A stretch of 64,000 nt of DNA from Nymphaea colorata (taxonomy: Eukaryota > Streptophyta > Magnoliopsida > Nymphaeales > Nymphaeaceae): the NCBI RefSeq assembly GCF_008831285.2, contig NC_045145.1, forward strand, positions 17,358,802-17,422,801, in the 5' to 3' direction. This document shows positions 49,168 to 64,000 of this stretch, one piece after another (position 1 is the first letter of the stretch; each line of letters starts with the position of its first letter). Below the pieces are notes generated by a model, which made no database searches, was not told where the DNA came from, and worked only from the letters and a program-made list of their open reading frames with translations. Both the position numbers and the translations under genes were made by a program.

Positions 49168-50535
49168 TCAAGCAGCTAGATCACCAACCAAATACGCAAC
49201 ATTGCTGGTTGCTGCCTCGAATCCGAGTAGCTTAGCAGCAGCAGGAACCACATCTACCATGCTGTATAGGGCATCAAGGTCTGCATCCTCCAGTGGTGCT
49301 ACCTCATTCAGGTCAAAGCCCTGCTCCGTCGGAGCCCTCTTTTGTTCTGCGCTAAAAGTCGCCATCGACGAGCTCTCGGCAGCTTCCAACACAATCGACG
49401 CAGCTGCAGCTCGGTCTTCGTTCCAGTGGCACCTCTTGTGCCCCCCGAGCGCCCGCCCAGATGGAAAGAATTTGTGACAGATCTTGCACTCATGCGCCGG
49501 CAGCTCCTTGGCATCGAATTCCGGCGAAGGGGGCTCCCCGGCTGGCTCAAATGCATCTTTATCTGCAGTTTCTGCATCGAGGAGCTCTTCTTTAGTCTTC
49601 GTGTGGCTGGCTCTATGCCCCCCCAGCGCTTGGTGAGAGGAGAACACCTTGTGGCAGATGCTGCATCGATGCTTCTCCGAGCTATCCATTAGAGCTCTGA
49701 TCTTCTTCTTTTTCTTCCTCTTCTTCTTATTTGAAGCCCTGCAGTCGTGCCCATTTTCCTCCTGTTCGGATGCGATTCTTCGCAATATCATCGAATCGAT
49801 GGGGGCCGGATTCTTTGCGTTCTTCAGAACCATCAAGTTGTAGGCAGCAGCAAAGATCGGATCATCCGAACGAGTACCATCGTTCTCAGCCAGCAGGCCG
49901 GCCTCCGTCCTGTTTCTCTTGCGCCGCCTGCGCCATGAACCAATTCGAGATTCGGTTTTTCCCGAGGATACCGCCAGAGGGTTCGGCTCGGAGTCGGAAA
50001 CGGTAGACGAAGGGGAGCTCTGGAACCTCTCAGGCGGCTGAATTCCCCTCCAGTCCCTACCTGGATGGCACCTCATATGACCGAACAGTGACTTCAAGGA
50101 CGGAAATTCCTTCTTGCAGAGCACGCAGACGGCATTCGGCTTCGTCTTGAGTTCCGAATCAGCTTGGACTTCACCTGAATCGTCATCAGTAGCCACGTTT
50201 ACATCAGTGGCCTGCTGAATCTGTTGTTGTTCCTGGGGAGTAGGGACGCCATGGGAGGAACCGATTTTGCTGCATGGATTGGAAGAGCAACGCTCCACGG
50301 CGGTGCCACCATGAACTCTCACATGGACTTCCAGAGCTTTCCCCGAGCTGAAGGACATCTTGCATAGCTTGCATTCGTGCTCGATCGAGGCATCCTCATC
50401 CCCTGTGTTGTAACCGGAGACCGTCGGAGAGACGACCTCGCCTTCTGCTGCGTCTCTGACCTTCATCTTGATCTTCAGCTTGACTCCACTCTCTATCGGC
50501 TTCTCCGTCTCGGTAACAGAGCCTTGAGCTTCCAT
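49168..50535 (-). CDS. C2H2 zinc-finger transcription factor, four fingers, ZAT-like, DLNxxP repression motif
   Basis: Intronless, 455 residues from the only usable ATG (50535-50533). Four Q-type plant C2H2 fingers: C55-x2-C58...H71-x3-H75 with the degenerate core KALEVH; C137...H157 with KSLFGH; C291...H311 with the canonical QALGGH; C350...H370 with RALGGH. Two basic clusters, WRRRRKRNR (201-209) and KKKRKKKKK (270-278), are probable nuclear localisation signals. DLNEVAP (408-414) near the C terminus is a DLNxxP EAR repression motif. The likely role is a nuclear transcriptional repressor in stress or developmental responses, as in ZAT proteins, but the exact targets cannot be read from sequence. 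The frame stays open upstream to 50637 without an ATG (reading RSPVVVGRRPKRSPEELKLH before the Met), so an upstream exon or non-AUG start cannot be excluded. Confidence 0.93.
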   Translation of the reverse strand: MEAQGSVTETEKPIESGVKLKIKMKVRDAAEGEVVSPTVSGYNTGDEDASIEHECKLCKMSFSSGKALEVHVRVHGGTAVERCSSNPCSKIGSSHGVPTPQEQQQIQQATDVNVATDDDSGEVQADSELKTKPNAVCVLCKKEFPSLKSLFGHMRCHPGRDWRGIQPPERFQSSPSSTVSDSEPNPLAVSSGKTESRIGSWRRRRKRNRTEAGLLAENDGTRSDDPIFAAAYNLMVLKNAKNPAPIDSMILRRIASEQEENGHDCRASNKKKRKKKKKIRALMDSSEKHRCSICHKVFSSHQALGGHRASHTKTKEELLDAETADKDAFEPAGEPPSPEFDAKELPAHECKICHKFFPSGRALGGHKRCHWNEDRAAAASIVLEAAESSSMATFSAEQKRAPTEQGFDLNEVAPLEDADLDALYSMVDVVPAAAKLLGFEAATSNVAYLVGDLAA

Positions 50536-52363
50536 GCAAGCTGGTTCAGTGTGGAGTTTCAGCTCCTCCGGCGATCTCTTTGGCCTCCTACCAACAACCA
50601 CAGGTGATCTTCCTGGATCCCCACTGACTGGGGAACCTCAGGAGGCGGAGAAAAGTTGGACACCGAGAGGGAGAGGAAGAAGAAGACTTTAGACCTACTT
50701 CAAGTCTCAATCTTCTATACCCCTTTCTCTCTCTAACTGCATCTCTTGCCTTCTCTCTCTCTTCGGAACCACGTTCTGTTCCTTTCTCCAATCGCCATTT
50801 TATTTTTTTCTTTGTTGGGCCTTCTTTTCTTTCCACCCTTTCCCCCTCTCTCTCTTGAGGTTGATTGCTCTCACTGCAAGATACCTCACGTCGCCACCCA
50901 CCTCCTAATAACATAAATAAATTTCCCTTTCGGATGCTCCCTCCCTTTCTCTCTCTTCCCAAAAAAATTATTTTTTTAGGAAGTTAACCGATTTTCTAGT
51001 GATAAAATTTTCAATTCCGTAGAGATATGCACTGAGTGAATCCCGAATTTTCAATTTTGGATTCAACGACCCAAGAAAGAGAAAAAAATTAGAACGGAAT
51101 AAATGAGCTTTCCGTTTTTCATAATAATCCATTTTCAAACCTGCCCATCCCATTTACACCTCATTCAATAAAATGCCAGCCCGGATGCCCAATTCGGTCG
51201 CCGGAAAACCACCGGTAAAACCCCCTTCCGCAGCCGGAAAGCCATTGACCGAACTCGGCCACGAATTTGACAGGAGCCCACAAATTTTTACCCTTTTTTA
51301 TTGCAGAGGCCAGGCAACTCGTGACCTCCGAATATTTTTCCACGATTTATTTTATTTTTTCTGATAAATAGAGCTTTCAATCAATTTTGATGGTGGGCAG
51401 CTACCAGAGCAGAGGAGGGTGGCGTGAACTGCCTCGGACTCTTGATGGGAGCAGTTTCATTAAATTTTTATGAGCAGCAGGAAGTGGAGGCTACATGTCA
51501 TGGTGTTTCCTGCAATTAGATCGAAATGGAATACTTTCTGGATGAAATGACCGAGCTAGCCTTCTTTTCTCTCTCTCTAAGAGAAAAGGAAACAGAGGCA
51601 GCTCGCTGACAACAATCATTCAGCGATATTCCAGCCACGATTATTGTTCTCCCAATTTACTGCAGATTAATGCAACGCCATATCCCCACTGCAATAGTAA
51701 ATTCCTAGAGAGAGAAACAGAGAGAGCGCGAGTTGAAATTTTTTTGAGAGTTTTAGAATCTAGGGAAGTAGTACTCATTTGGGTAGTGCTCTGCGTGGGC
51801 CACCAAACAAAAATATTTTAAATGGTAGCAGAGGGCAGCACAGTTTGCTCTGCTCGGACGAAGTTGCAGCAACTGCTCATTTGTCAATGGACAGCTACTA
51901 ATGAGTGGGTGCGGGTGTTCATCCATCTCTACATCAACTCTGTGGCGTCCAGAACTCACATCCTGCACTTAGAATCCACACTCGGATGAGCTTGGGGAGT
52001 CGATCGAATACAGTGTCTCAGTAGTTCTAGAACTCAAATTCTGCTACACGAGCAGGTGAATCCTGCGAGCCTCCGAGCTAAAGCTCTTTCCTTTCTCTAA
52101 ACTCCCAACAAGTTTGTGTTCACTCAGCATTAAACCGATGACTTTCTTTAAGTCGAAGTCTTTACTCCCCTAGTCAAGTGAAAGGCAAGAGATTTTTTCG
52201 AGGCTTAGAGCCTAAGTTCTCACGATCTTCCAAAACAAAAAGTAGTAAACTCCAGTATAACAATGAAAGTGGAGGCGATGACATGGTTGCTGCGTTTGAT
52301 GCTGCCTGGATGTAATCAACTGTTGATTGGCATGGTACAGATGTTCACACTTTGTCCAAGCAA

Positions 52364-52414
52364 TCTCTCTCTCTCTCTCAACACACACACACAAATATAT
52401 ATATATATATATAT
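52364..52414. repeat. Triple compound (CT)n(CA)n(TA)n microsatellite
   Basis: Eight CT, seven CA and ten TA units in direct succession. Confidence 0.95.
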
Positions 52415-53295
52415 AACCTGAGGTTGAATTCTTAACTGATATCATTAGTTTGGTAAATCATTCTGTGGTCCTTGAGTTTCCGGCTCTCGCTTTTACTCAC
52501 ACACACTTTCTCTCTCGTCCGCGTGCACCGTGAAAATCTCAACCGGGAAATCATGAGCGGGGCTGGGCCCCGCAAGCGAAACGGCTTTCCAACCGTCCCG
52601 TGGGACCCGCGGGACATGCTAGCTTTTTCACGTTAGGGAGGAACGTAGGTGGGTCCCACTCGTTCCTCCCACGGGGCCCAGCCTTCTTCTTCCATGGTTC
52701 AGAGATCAAAAGAGTTTTTTAGTTTTAAAGAAATAAAAAAGGAAAAAGATCCCTTGGAAGAGAAAGACCAACGCTCTGCTTTCTTCACGTAACTCTTCGT
52801 TATCAACAATTAATATCTTCCTTAATTAGTGTGCTCGAAATCCCGTTAACCCAAGTGTCACGTCTCAGATTTCAGCTTCCATGAAAGCTAATTAAAAAAA
52901 AGGGGGGGGGGGTTACATACACTTTAATTGCATTAAGCCATGAGGTTTAATTACATGAAGGTTTTAGTCTCACTGATTAATCTTGGTGCATTTTGCAGTT
53001 TTGATCAAACAATTAGAAGCATTTAAACTAAATTTTTACTAGAACAAGACTATAGAAAAGCTGTAACTTCTCTTGTTTTCTTCTTACAAGCTGCCCAGGT
53101 CTTTGGTTCTACAAAGTTAAAGCAGTGTTGTTTAAACCAGTCTGTTGGTTTGAGGTTCCCCTTGTAAGATCTATTATTGGGTAGCTCTAGGTAATCAGTG
53201 GGTTCCCCTTTTGGAGCAACTAAGGCCAACTTGCTAAGTCTTGGTCATTTTGTGATGTCAAGCTCAAAAAAATTATTGTGTTTTTGGCTTTGGAA

Positions 53296-53478
53296 GTTAG
53301 GGCGTGTTAGATACCTCAGATCTGATCTGAAATCTCGTGCATGTAAAGTAAATAATATATGCGTGTGTCCCCTCTGTAAAAAAAAAATAAAAAAAAATCT
53401 GAGATCAGAACCTCAAATCATCATACTGGAGATTCTCAATGATCTTGGATCTGAGATCCAATGCAAACAAACACTTCA
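53296..53478. mobile_element. Candidate MITE (TTA-flanked inverted repeat)
   Basis: Left end GGGCGTGTTAGATACC..CAGATCTGATC; complement of the right end TGAAGTGTTTGTTTGCATTG then GATCTCAGATC. Inner arms around CTCAGATCTGATCTGAAATC pair well, the outer ends less well. TTA occurs beside both ends. No coding capacity. Confidence 0.35.
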
Positions 53479-53865
53479 TTAGTTCATTTTACTTTGACAG
53501 CTTGATTGGTTACTGGGAAGCAGCAAAATGGATCCAGGATGGAGCAGCTGAAGCAAAAGCAGGTGACCTACTGATGTGAAATGTTTAAGAAAACAATGGG
53601 AAACAAACAGCCAAAGAGGAGTGGAAAACCCAAGTTTAGAACAGGGAAGCCAGTTTCTTGGTAACTATGTTCTAAACCACTCACCTACCCATGGGCTTCT
53701 TTTTCTTTGTCAGGGGACCATTGCTATTCTTAAAGCCCTTAACAGACATTAAAAAAGAACAATACAGAATAGAAAAGAGAAACCATCCCCTTCACATTCT
53801 TCCCCCCTTAAATTAATAGAGGTATGTGGAACTGGCCTTTGATGTCCTTCCATAATTAAGTCATC

Positions 53866-53868
<3 letters not shown>

Positions 53869-53898
<30 letters not shown>
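53869..53898. repeat. (CT)15 microsatellite
   Basis: Uninterrupted CT run in intergenic sequence. Confidence 0.93.
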
Positions 53899-53899
<1 letters not shown>

Positions 53900-55925
53900 G
53901 TATCAGATAAGTCAAATCCAAACCTTGGTAGAATTGGTCTATGATCACAGATGGGTCCGATCTTGGCGGTGTTTTCGGATCAAGCAAAACCGCACCATTG
54001 TGAAGAGGAAGGAGCCTGCTAATGAGAAAATGGCATCTCTCTCTGTCCAAGAACAATCAAGCAACCTACAATGGTGATTTGGATCTTCAAATCCAACCCA
54101 AACTATCGACTACATGATAACAAATCAATTGAGCACCTTCACCTGATCGATCACCATGATCATCTCAAATTCAGGACCTCTCACATCATGGTTTAGACAG
54201 AGTGCCATGGGACAACTAAGCACAGGAGATATCACCTTGTCCACAACTGAGCAGAGAGCCTACAAACAGCAACCTAAAGACAAGAGCCATGCTTTAATTA
54301 GCCTTTAGACCACCTCTTTTGGGTGCCACGCCAAACACCAAAGAACCAAAGTGGGTGCGGCCCCATTGTAGGACCAACCTAAAATGGCAATGAGATAGGA
54401 TTGTACGGACCGTCCATCTGCTCGAATCCGATGGACTACGAAGAACTACTGAAGAGATATTTACTTTGCTTCAAAAAAATGAGATTGCAGATGTCTCCTT
54501 AACTGAATGAATAGTTTTGGGATTCTTTAGGAGCTTGCAGGCTTCAATTCTCATGAAATGTTGAGAGGCACTGCATGGTATTGCCTCAAGTGATAAACAG
54601 TTCGGATCCAGGCCTTGCAAGTTCAGCCTAATTGAATCTCACAGATCAAGTTTTGGGTTTCAATTTGGGTGCCACTGGCTCCGGACCCGAGTAGTCATGT
54701 CAGTTCTTTGCTGGATCTTCAGACTTGAAAACCCAATTACGGAATGACATACAAGATCTGGATCTGATGAATTCTGAGATCTAAGGACACACCAACTATG
54801 GGTCCAGACTCGTGTCTATAATGAGATAAACCAAAACCTTTCACAGCCCTGAGTTGCTCACATAGACCAATAATGTCCATGAACCATTGAATTGTTTTCT
54901 CATGCCCTGTTCTGGTCGTCCTTCAGAATAGAAACAAAAGTCTTCCATCTTCCTTGAGCTTCAAAGTTCCTTAAGAAGGAAGAAAATGGAAAATGAGCAG
55001 AGGAGTAATGGGCACTACTGGAGACACGAAAGCTTGCACCGATGTGTAAAAACATGAGCACCAATGGAGACTTTACCCACTTTTAGAGAGAGACAGAGAG
55101 TTACTGGATCAGGCTCAACATGCAACAGAGAAACCGATACATGCAAGAAAAGCAATACTCACATGCAAACATCAATTGCTCAAGCTTGGGGGTAACGTCC
55201 TTGTCTGCTCACTTGTATCATGCATAAAGATAGAAAAACAGACGGAATCGTGTCATGTGTACATCTCGCATATAAACAGAACCACCATCAGCTTTTCCAT
55301 CTGAGTACAGCTTACTCATGCATTGAATTATAGCAAATCAGTAGTTCTCAATGAATAAATAGATTCCTTCCTCTGATAAATAGAGTGATACTTTTGCTTT
55401 ATTTTTCTTTTCATACGAAATGAACTCCTCTTTTTTTTTTCTTTTTTTTTTTTTAATCAGGTACAGGAGAAATTAGAAGACAAGATCGAGTTGATGAAAA
55501 CGCTTGTTTCAAGAATGTGAGGACACTTGGAAAAGGTGAAAAAGAAAAATAGAAACGGCTTTTGTTACAAGTTAAAAACAGGCGGAGGCAGGGTGGGTGC
55601 TGAGATGATAGGCGATAACAAAATAAGATAAGATTTAATAACAAAACTACAGCCGTTTCAATCCGTCAAGATAAATATGAAGACGGATGAGATTTTCAAA
55701 CAAGCGAAAAGACATTTTTGCTTTCGGCACAAGTTCACGCTTCTGACGATCTTGTCCTTTATTTGTTTTTTCACCAGCGGCGCTTCTTCCACTAACTCTA
55801 TAGTGGAGAGCGTGATCTAATATTTGCACGTACCACGTGTGGACAGCAAACTTGCTTGGCCCATAACTCGGAAGCATAAAATACAGCCATTTAAGGGATC
55901 TAGTAAATGCCAAAATATTTTTAAA

Positions 55926-55928
<3 letters not shown>

Positions 55929-55998
<70 letters not shown>
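55929..55998. repeat. (GA)n microsatellite, about 70 bp
   Basis: Long GA run interrupted only by two AAAGA variants. Confidence 0.95.
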
Positions 55999-57184
55999 TT
56001 TCAGTTACTTCAAGCGTTTTCGGCAGCTCAATAAAATAATCAGTTCTCTGCGAGCGCTTTAAGATGGGTGAAAGCTTTTGACATTTGATAATGAAAAAAT
56101 TGGAAGCACAGGCGAAGAAAGCCTTTTCAGGCTCTACACAAGTTGGTAACAGGTGGAAAAGATCCCTACAATCAAGGGAATCCTCACCTTACAATCTTGG
56201 ACAGGTTAAGAACAACAACCTGAAAAACCTTTGAACACAAGCAAAAGACCTGTTCCACATGACACAGCTCCACCACGTTCCAAATGGAGGCGACTCCACC
56301 ACTGGTTCAAAAGATTCCACTCCCCAAATGCGTCCATCATCGCCGCTTTTCTTTTTCTTCCTTTGCTCATAGCAAGTTGAGACGTTGTGTCCACGGCACA
56401 ACTCCCCTGACCTGAATGGTACATAAAACCACACGGCCTTCCAGGATGGTTCCAAGAAGCTCCTCAAAAGCGAACTTGGCAGAGAAAATAACCATGGGGG
56501 CTCAACAACATTCAATGGCCACGTGTTCCATGCTCAAAAAATTTAACCGTCGTATAGAAGGTGGTCCTTACTGGTGAATGGCAACTTGTCGCAAGTATGA
56601 TTAAATAGAAGGGGAACAGGATTTGCATGCTTGAAGACAGCAACATGGCAATTGATCATGCATGTCCACAATGCATATTCTAGCTACTGCAACAAAGAAA
56701 ACAAAATGCGTTTCTGTCAGCAGGGACACAGGCAGAAAGTCAGAAACCGTAGGGGATTCATAGGTTCCACTCAGTGGCAACTCTTTCATTTTTTAAGATG
56801 AGCACCATGACCCAAAGATAGCGGCAGACAAAAATCACCATTTTAAATTCTCTAGAGACCATTCCAAGGAATCCTTCTGTCCCAGAATATGACAGCCCAA
56901 GACAGTAATACAAGTGAACTAGGATAAGCAAAAGCCTTAATGAACAAACAAATTCGCAAGATACCAACAAGAAAAAGAAAAAAAATGAGGTCTAAAGCCA
57001 TCAGGACTAACCATTGATTAAACCCGATACTTCATGATATAATACATGCAAATATGTCATGGTTCAATGACAGGTCACAGTTATAGAAACCCACAAACGG
57101 TCTTGAGTAAACATTACAGTCCCTGACTGTTTCCCTCTACCTCTCGAGTTACAGACCAAGGAGAAGTGTTTCTGAGCTTTCTGC

Positions 57185-62430
<5,246 letters not shown>

Positions 62431-62460
62431 GATGCCCAATTCCCCCACATGCCCTTATTC

Positions 62461-62467
62461 TTTATAG
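62461..62467 (-). promoter_or_regulatory. TATA box of the E2 gene (predicted)
   Basis: CTATAAA on the minus strand (within ATTCTATAAAGAATAAG), about 340 bases upstream of the proposed leader donor. It would put the transcription start near 62430. Confidence 0.5.
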
Positions 62468-64000
62468 AATTACTTTTTGTCTTTCTTATTACACTTTTGT
62501 ATTTATTTTTCCTTGCAATTGTCGTTAGACTTGGTATGAACAGTAAGGACATCTGACTTTGGTAGCAAGGGCTTTTTTTTAGGATCGTGATATTTGAAAT
62601 TTGTTTTCTCTTGCTGCGTGCTATTCAGTTCTTCTTTTTGGTTAAATGTTAACTGTGTAAACAAAATTTATTTAAAGTAAAATTTTAGCTTAAAAGTACA
62701 GCAATATCTGTTGAGCTGGCTATCTTTTCCTGGAGTGCCATAACTAAGTAAGCAATAATACTTTTCTGTAGTCCTTTTTCTTTTTTCTGTCACTAGTTTA
62801 TAACCATATGAAGTGTGTGCTCCCCTTTTCTGTGATGTTTTTCTATTTCAGTTAAACAGCCGCAGCTAACTCTTACGAGAATTGAGAACCAAGACAAAAC
62901 TGTATCGACCATTGGTCTATCAGTAAACGGTAAAAGTATAAACCCATAACAGAAGAAGACATAAAGATGCAAAGGTTCACGTTTGACCTCTTCTACTGTT
63001 CTTGTCAAGGCAACTTCAGAGAAAGTGAACTGATTTTGTTCCTTTTGTTCCATGGCAGAGTTTAGCTCGATGGGCGGTTGAAGCTTTGACTGCATTAATC
63101 TAAATACTGCGGAAGGGTTCTTCTCTGCAACTATTCTACGTGGGGTTTACCAAAACAGGCTTATGTAGTCGTGGGCAGTTGGCCCACGACACTGTGCTAC
63201 TGTTTTCAATTGGCAGGCACGATACTTCTGCATTTCCTGTGTTTCTCGCCATGTTCACAATCTCCTCTGCTGGGTCCAGATTTTTGATAAAAAAAAAAAA
63301 ACCCTTCTTTTTTTTCATCATGTGACGACCAAGATTTCCACCTTAAATACTGGAATGCCCCATATGAATGATTGCCTGGTTAGTCAAGGATGATTTCTGA
63401 TAGATCCTAATTATCAGTAAACTCTTCTTCTTAACCGTCTAAAGTTAAATCTTCTAATCACGTAGACTGGCCCGGAAGGGGATGTACAATATATGTACAG
63501 GAAGACAGCTAATAAATCTCCTCTTTTAACATATGTCAGTCAGAATAACCTTCTTTATGCGTTAAGCACAGTAAATGACCACGGGAAATTACAGTTGCCT
63601 TTCATTTCAGTAATAAATGGACATTCAAAGTAATCTTTACTCGTGTTGCGACTGTCATGGCTATTAATTAAGTCTGAGCTTATCATAAAGGTCATTGGAA
63701 AGGTAAGGGCTAGTCTGCAAGATTCAATCTCTCTTTTAGTGTTGGTTACACGGGACTCATCATTTGGCAAAAAGGACAAAAATTTAAAAAAAAAAACTGC
63801 AAAAACACACGCACACACAGAGAGAGAGAGAGAGAGAGAGAATTAGGATGAATTGAAGCATAAAAGTCATCTTCTTTCGTTTTGAGAGAGACTTAGTTGA
63901 GAAATTCTAGTATCATACTGGCCTTATTGGTGGTGCATATATCTGCGGAATCAATGGTGATGTTCGACCATAATTTCCGGTTCGACCAACCATAACGGAA
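62468..64000. other. Intergenic, no gene recognised
   Basis: AT-rich sequence upstream of the E2 promoter. Ends near a compound CA/GA microsatellite. No coding frame of note. Confidence 0.5.
63806..63841. repeat. Compound (CA)n(GA)n microsatellite
   Basis: A short CA run with one interruption followed by about 11 GA units. Confidence 0.9.

Larger units (their letters stand above)
50536..57184. other. Intergenic, no gene recognised
   Basis: The first 400 bases are the CT-rich (GA-rich in sense) presumed 5' leader and promoter of the zinc-finger gene. The remainder has microsatellites, a possible MITE at 53296-53478 and short open frames with no known domain. The right end is the 3' UTR of the E2 gene. 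Confidence 0.5.

Noticed and set aside
49202-50006. Plus-strand frames across the zinc-finger gene
   Set aside because: Antisense shadows of a GC-rich coding region.
50536-50601. Start of the zinc-finger protein at the GTG of 50601
   Set aside because: GTG is not a normal nuclear start codon; the first in-frame ATG is at 50535. The extension is kept only as a finding.

Overview
The window is plant nuclear DNA, most likely from an angiosperm. It has widely spaced intron-rich genes with GT-AG introns, plant-type gene families (a Sec14-nodulin SFH protein, a ZAT-like QALGGH zinc finger with a DLNxxP motif, a 148-residue group E2, and an organelle-type EF-Ts), many CT/CA/TA compound microsatellites, MITE-like elements and decayed L1-type LINEs. 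I cannot name the species from sequence alone.

Layout. 1-6830 (+): the last four coding exons of a mitochondrial-type elongation factor Ts gene whose 5' part lies outside the window. Its introns are long and carry a GC-richer insertion, a recent 166-bp tandem duplication and a clean 370-bp MITE with an 8-bp target duplication. 6831-23.5 kb: no gene I can support, but several MITE-like elements, tandem duplications and a broken LINE ORF1. 23.6-31.9 kb (+): a complete Sec14/nodulin-type phosphatidylinositol transfer protein gene, reconstructed as 14 coding exons and 599 residues, with a TATA box at 23586. 33.5-41.3 kb (+): a decayed coiled-coil, tail-anchored protein gene resembling the WPP-domain-interacting protein (WIP, plant KASH) family. 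It is split by an antisense 5'-truncated L1-type LINE at 36.2-39.5 kb. 41.3-49.1 kb: gene-poor, with an exact 96-bp tandem duplication. 49.2-50.5 kb (-): an intronless four-finger C2H2 repressor-type transcription factor. 50.6-57.1 kb: gene-poor with microsatellites. 57.2-62.4 kb (-): a complete E2 ubiquitin-conjugating enzyme gene with two coding exons, a 3.5-kb coding intron and a probable 5'-UTR intron. 62.5-64 kb: nothing recognised.

The intact genes are ordinary housekeeping or regulatory genes: mitochondrial translation, phosphoinositide-linked membrane traffic, transcription and ubiquitination. Nothing suggests they form a cluster or pathway. I see no convincing undescribed multi-gene system. 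The most notable items are a GC-AG intron in the EF-Ts gene, the WIP-like pseudogene with its LINE, the young duplications and MITEs, and a 42-bp perfect palindrome downstream of the SFH gene. All exon boundaries were read by eye from splice signals plus family protein conservation.
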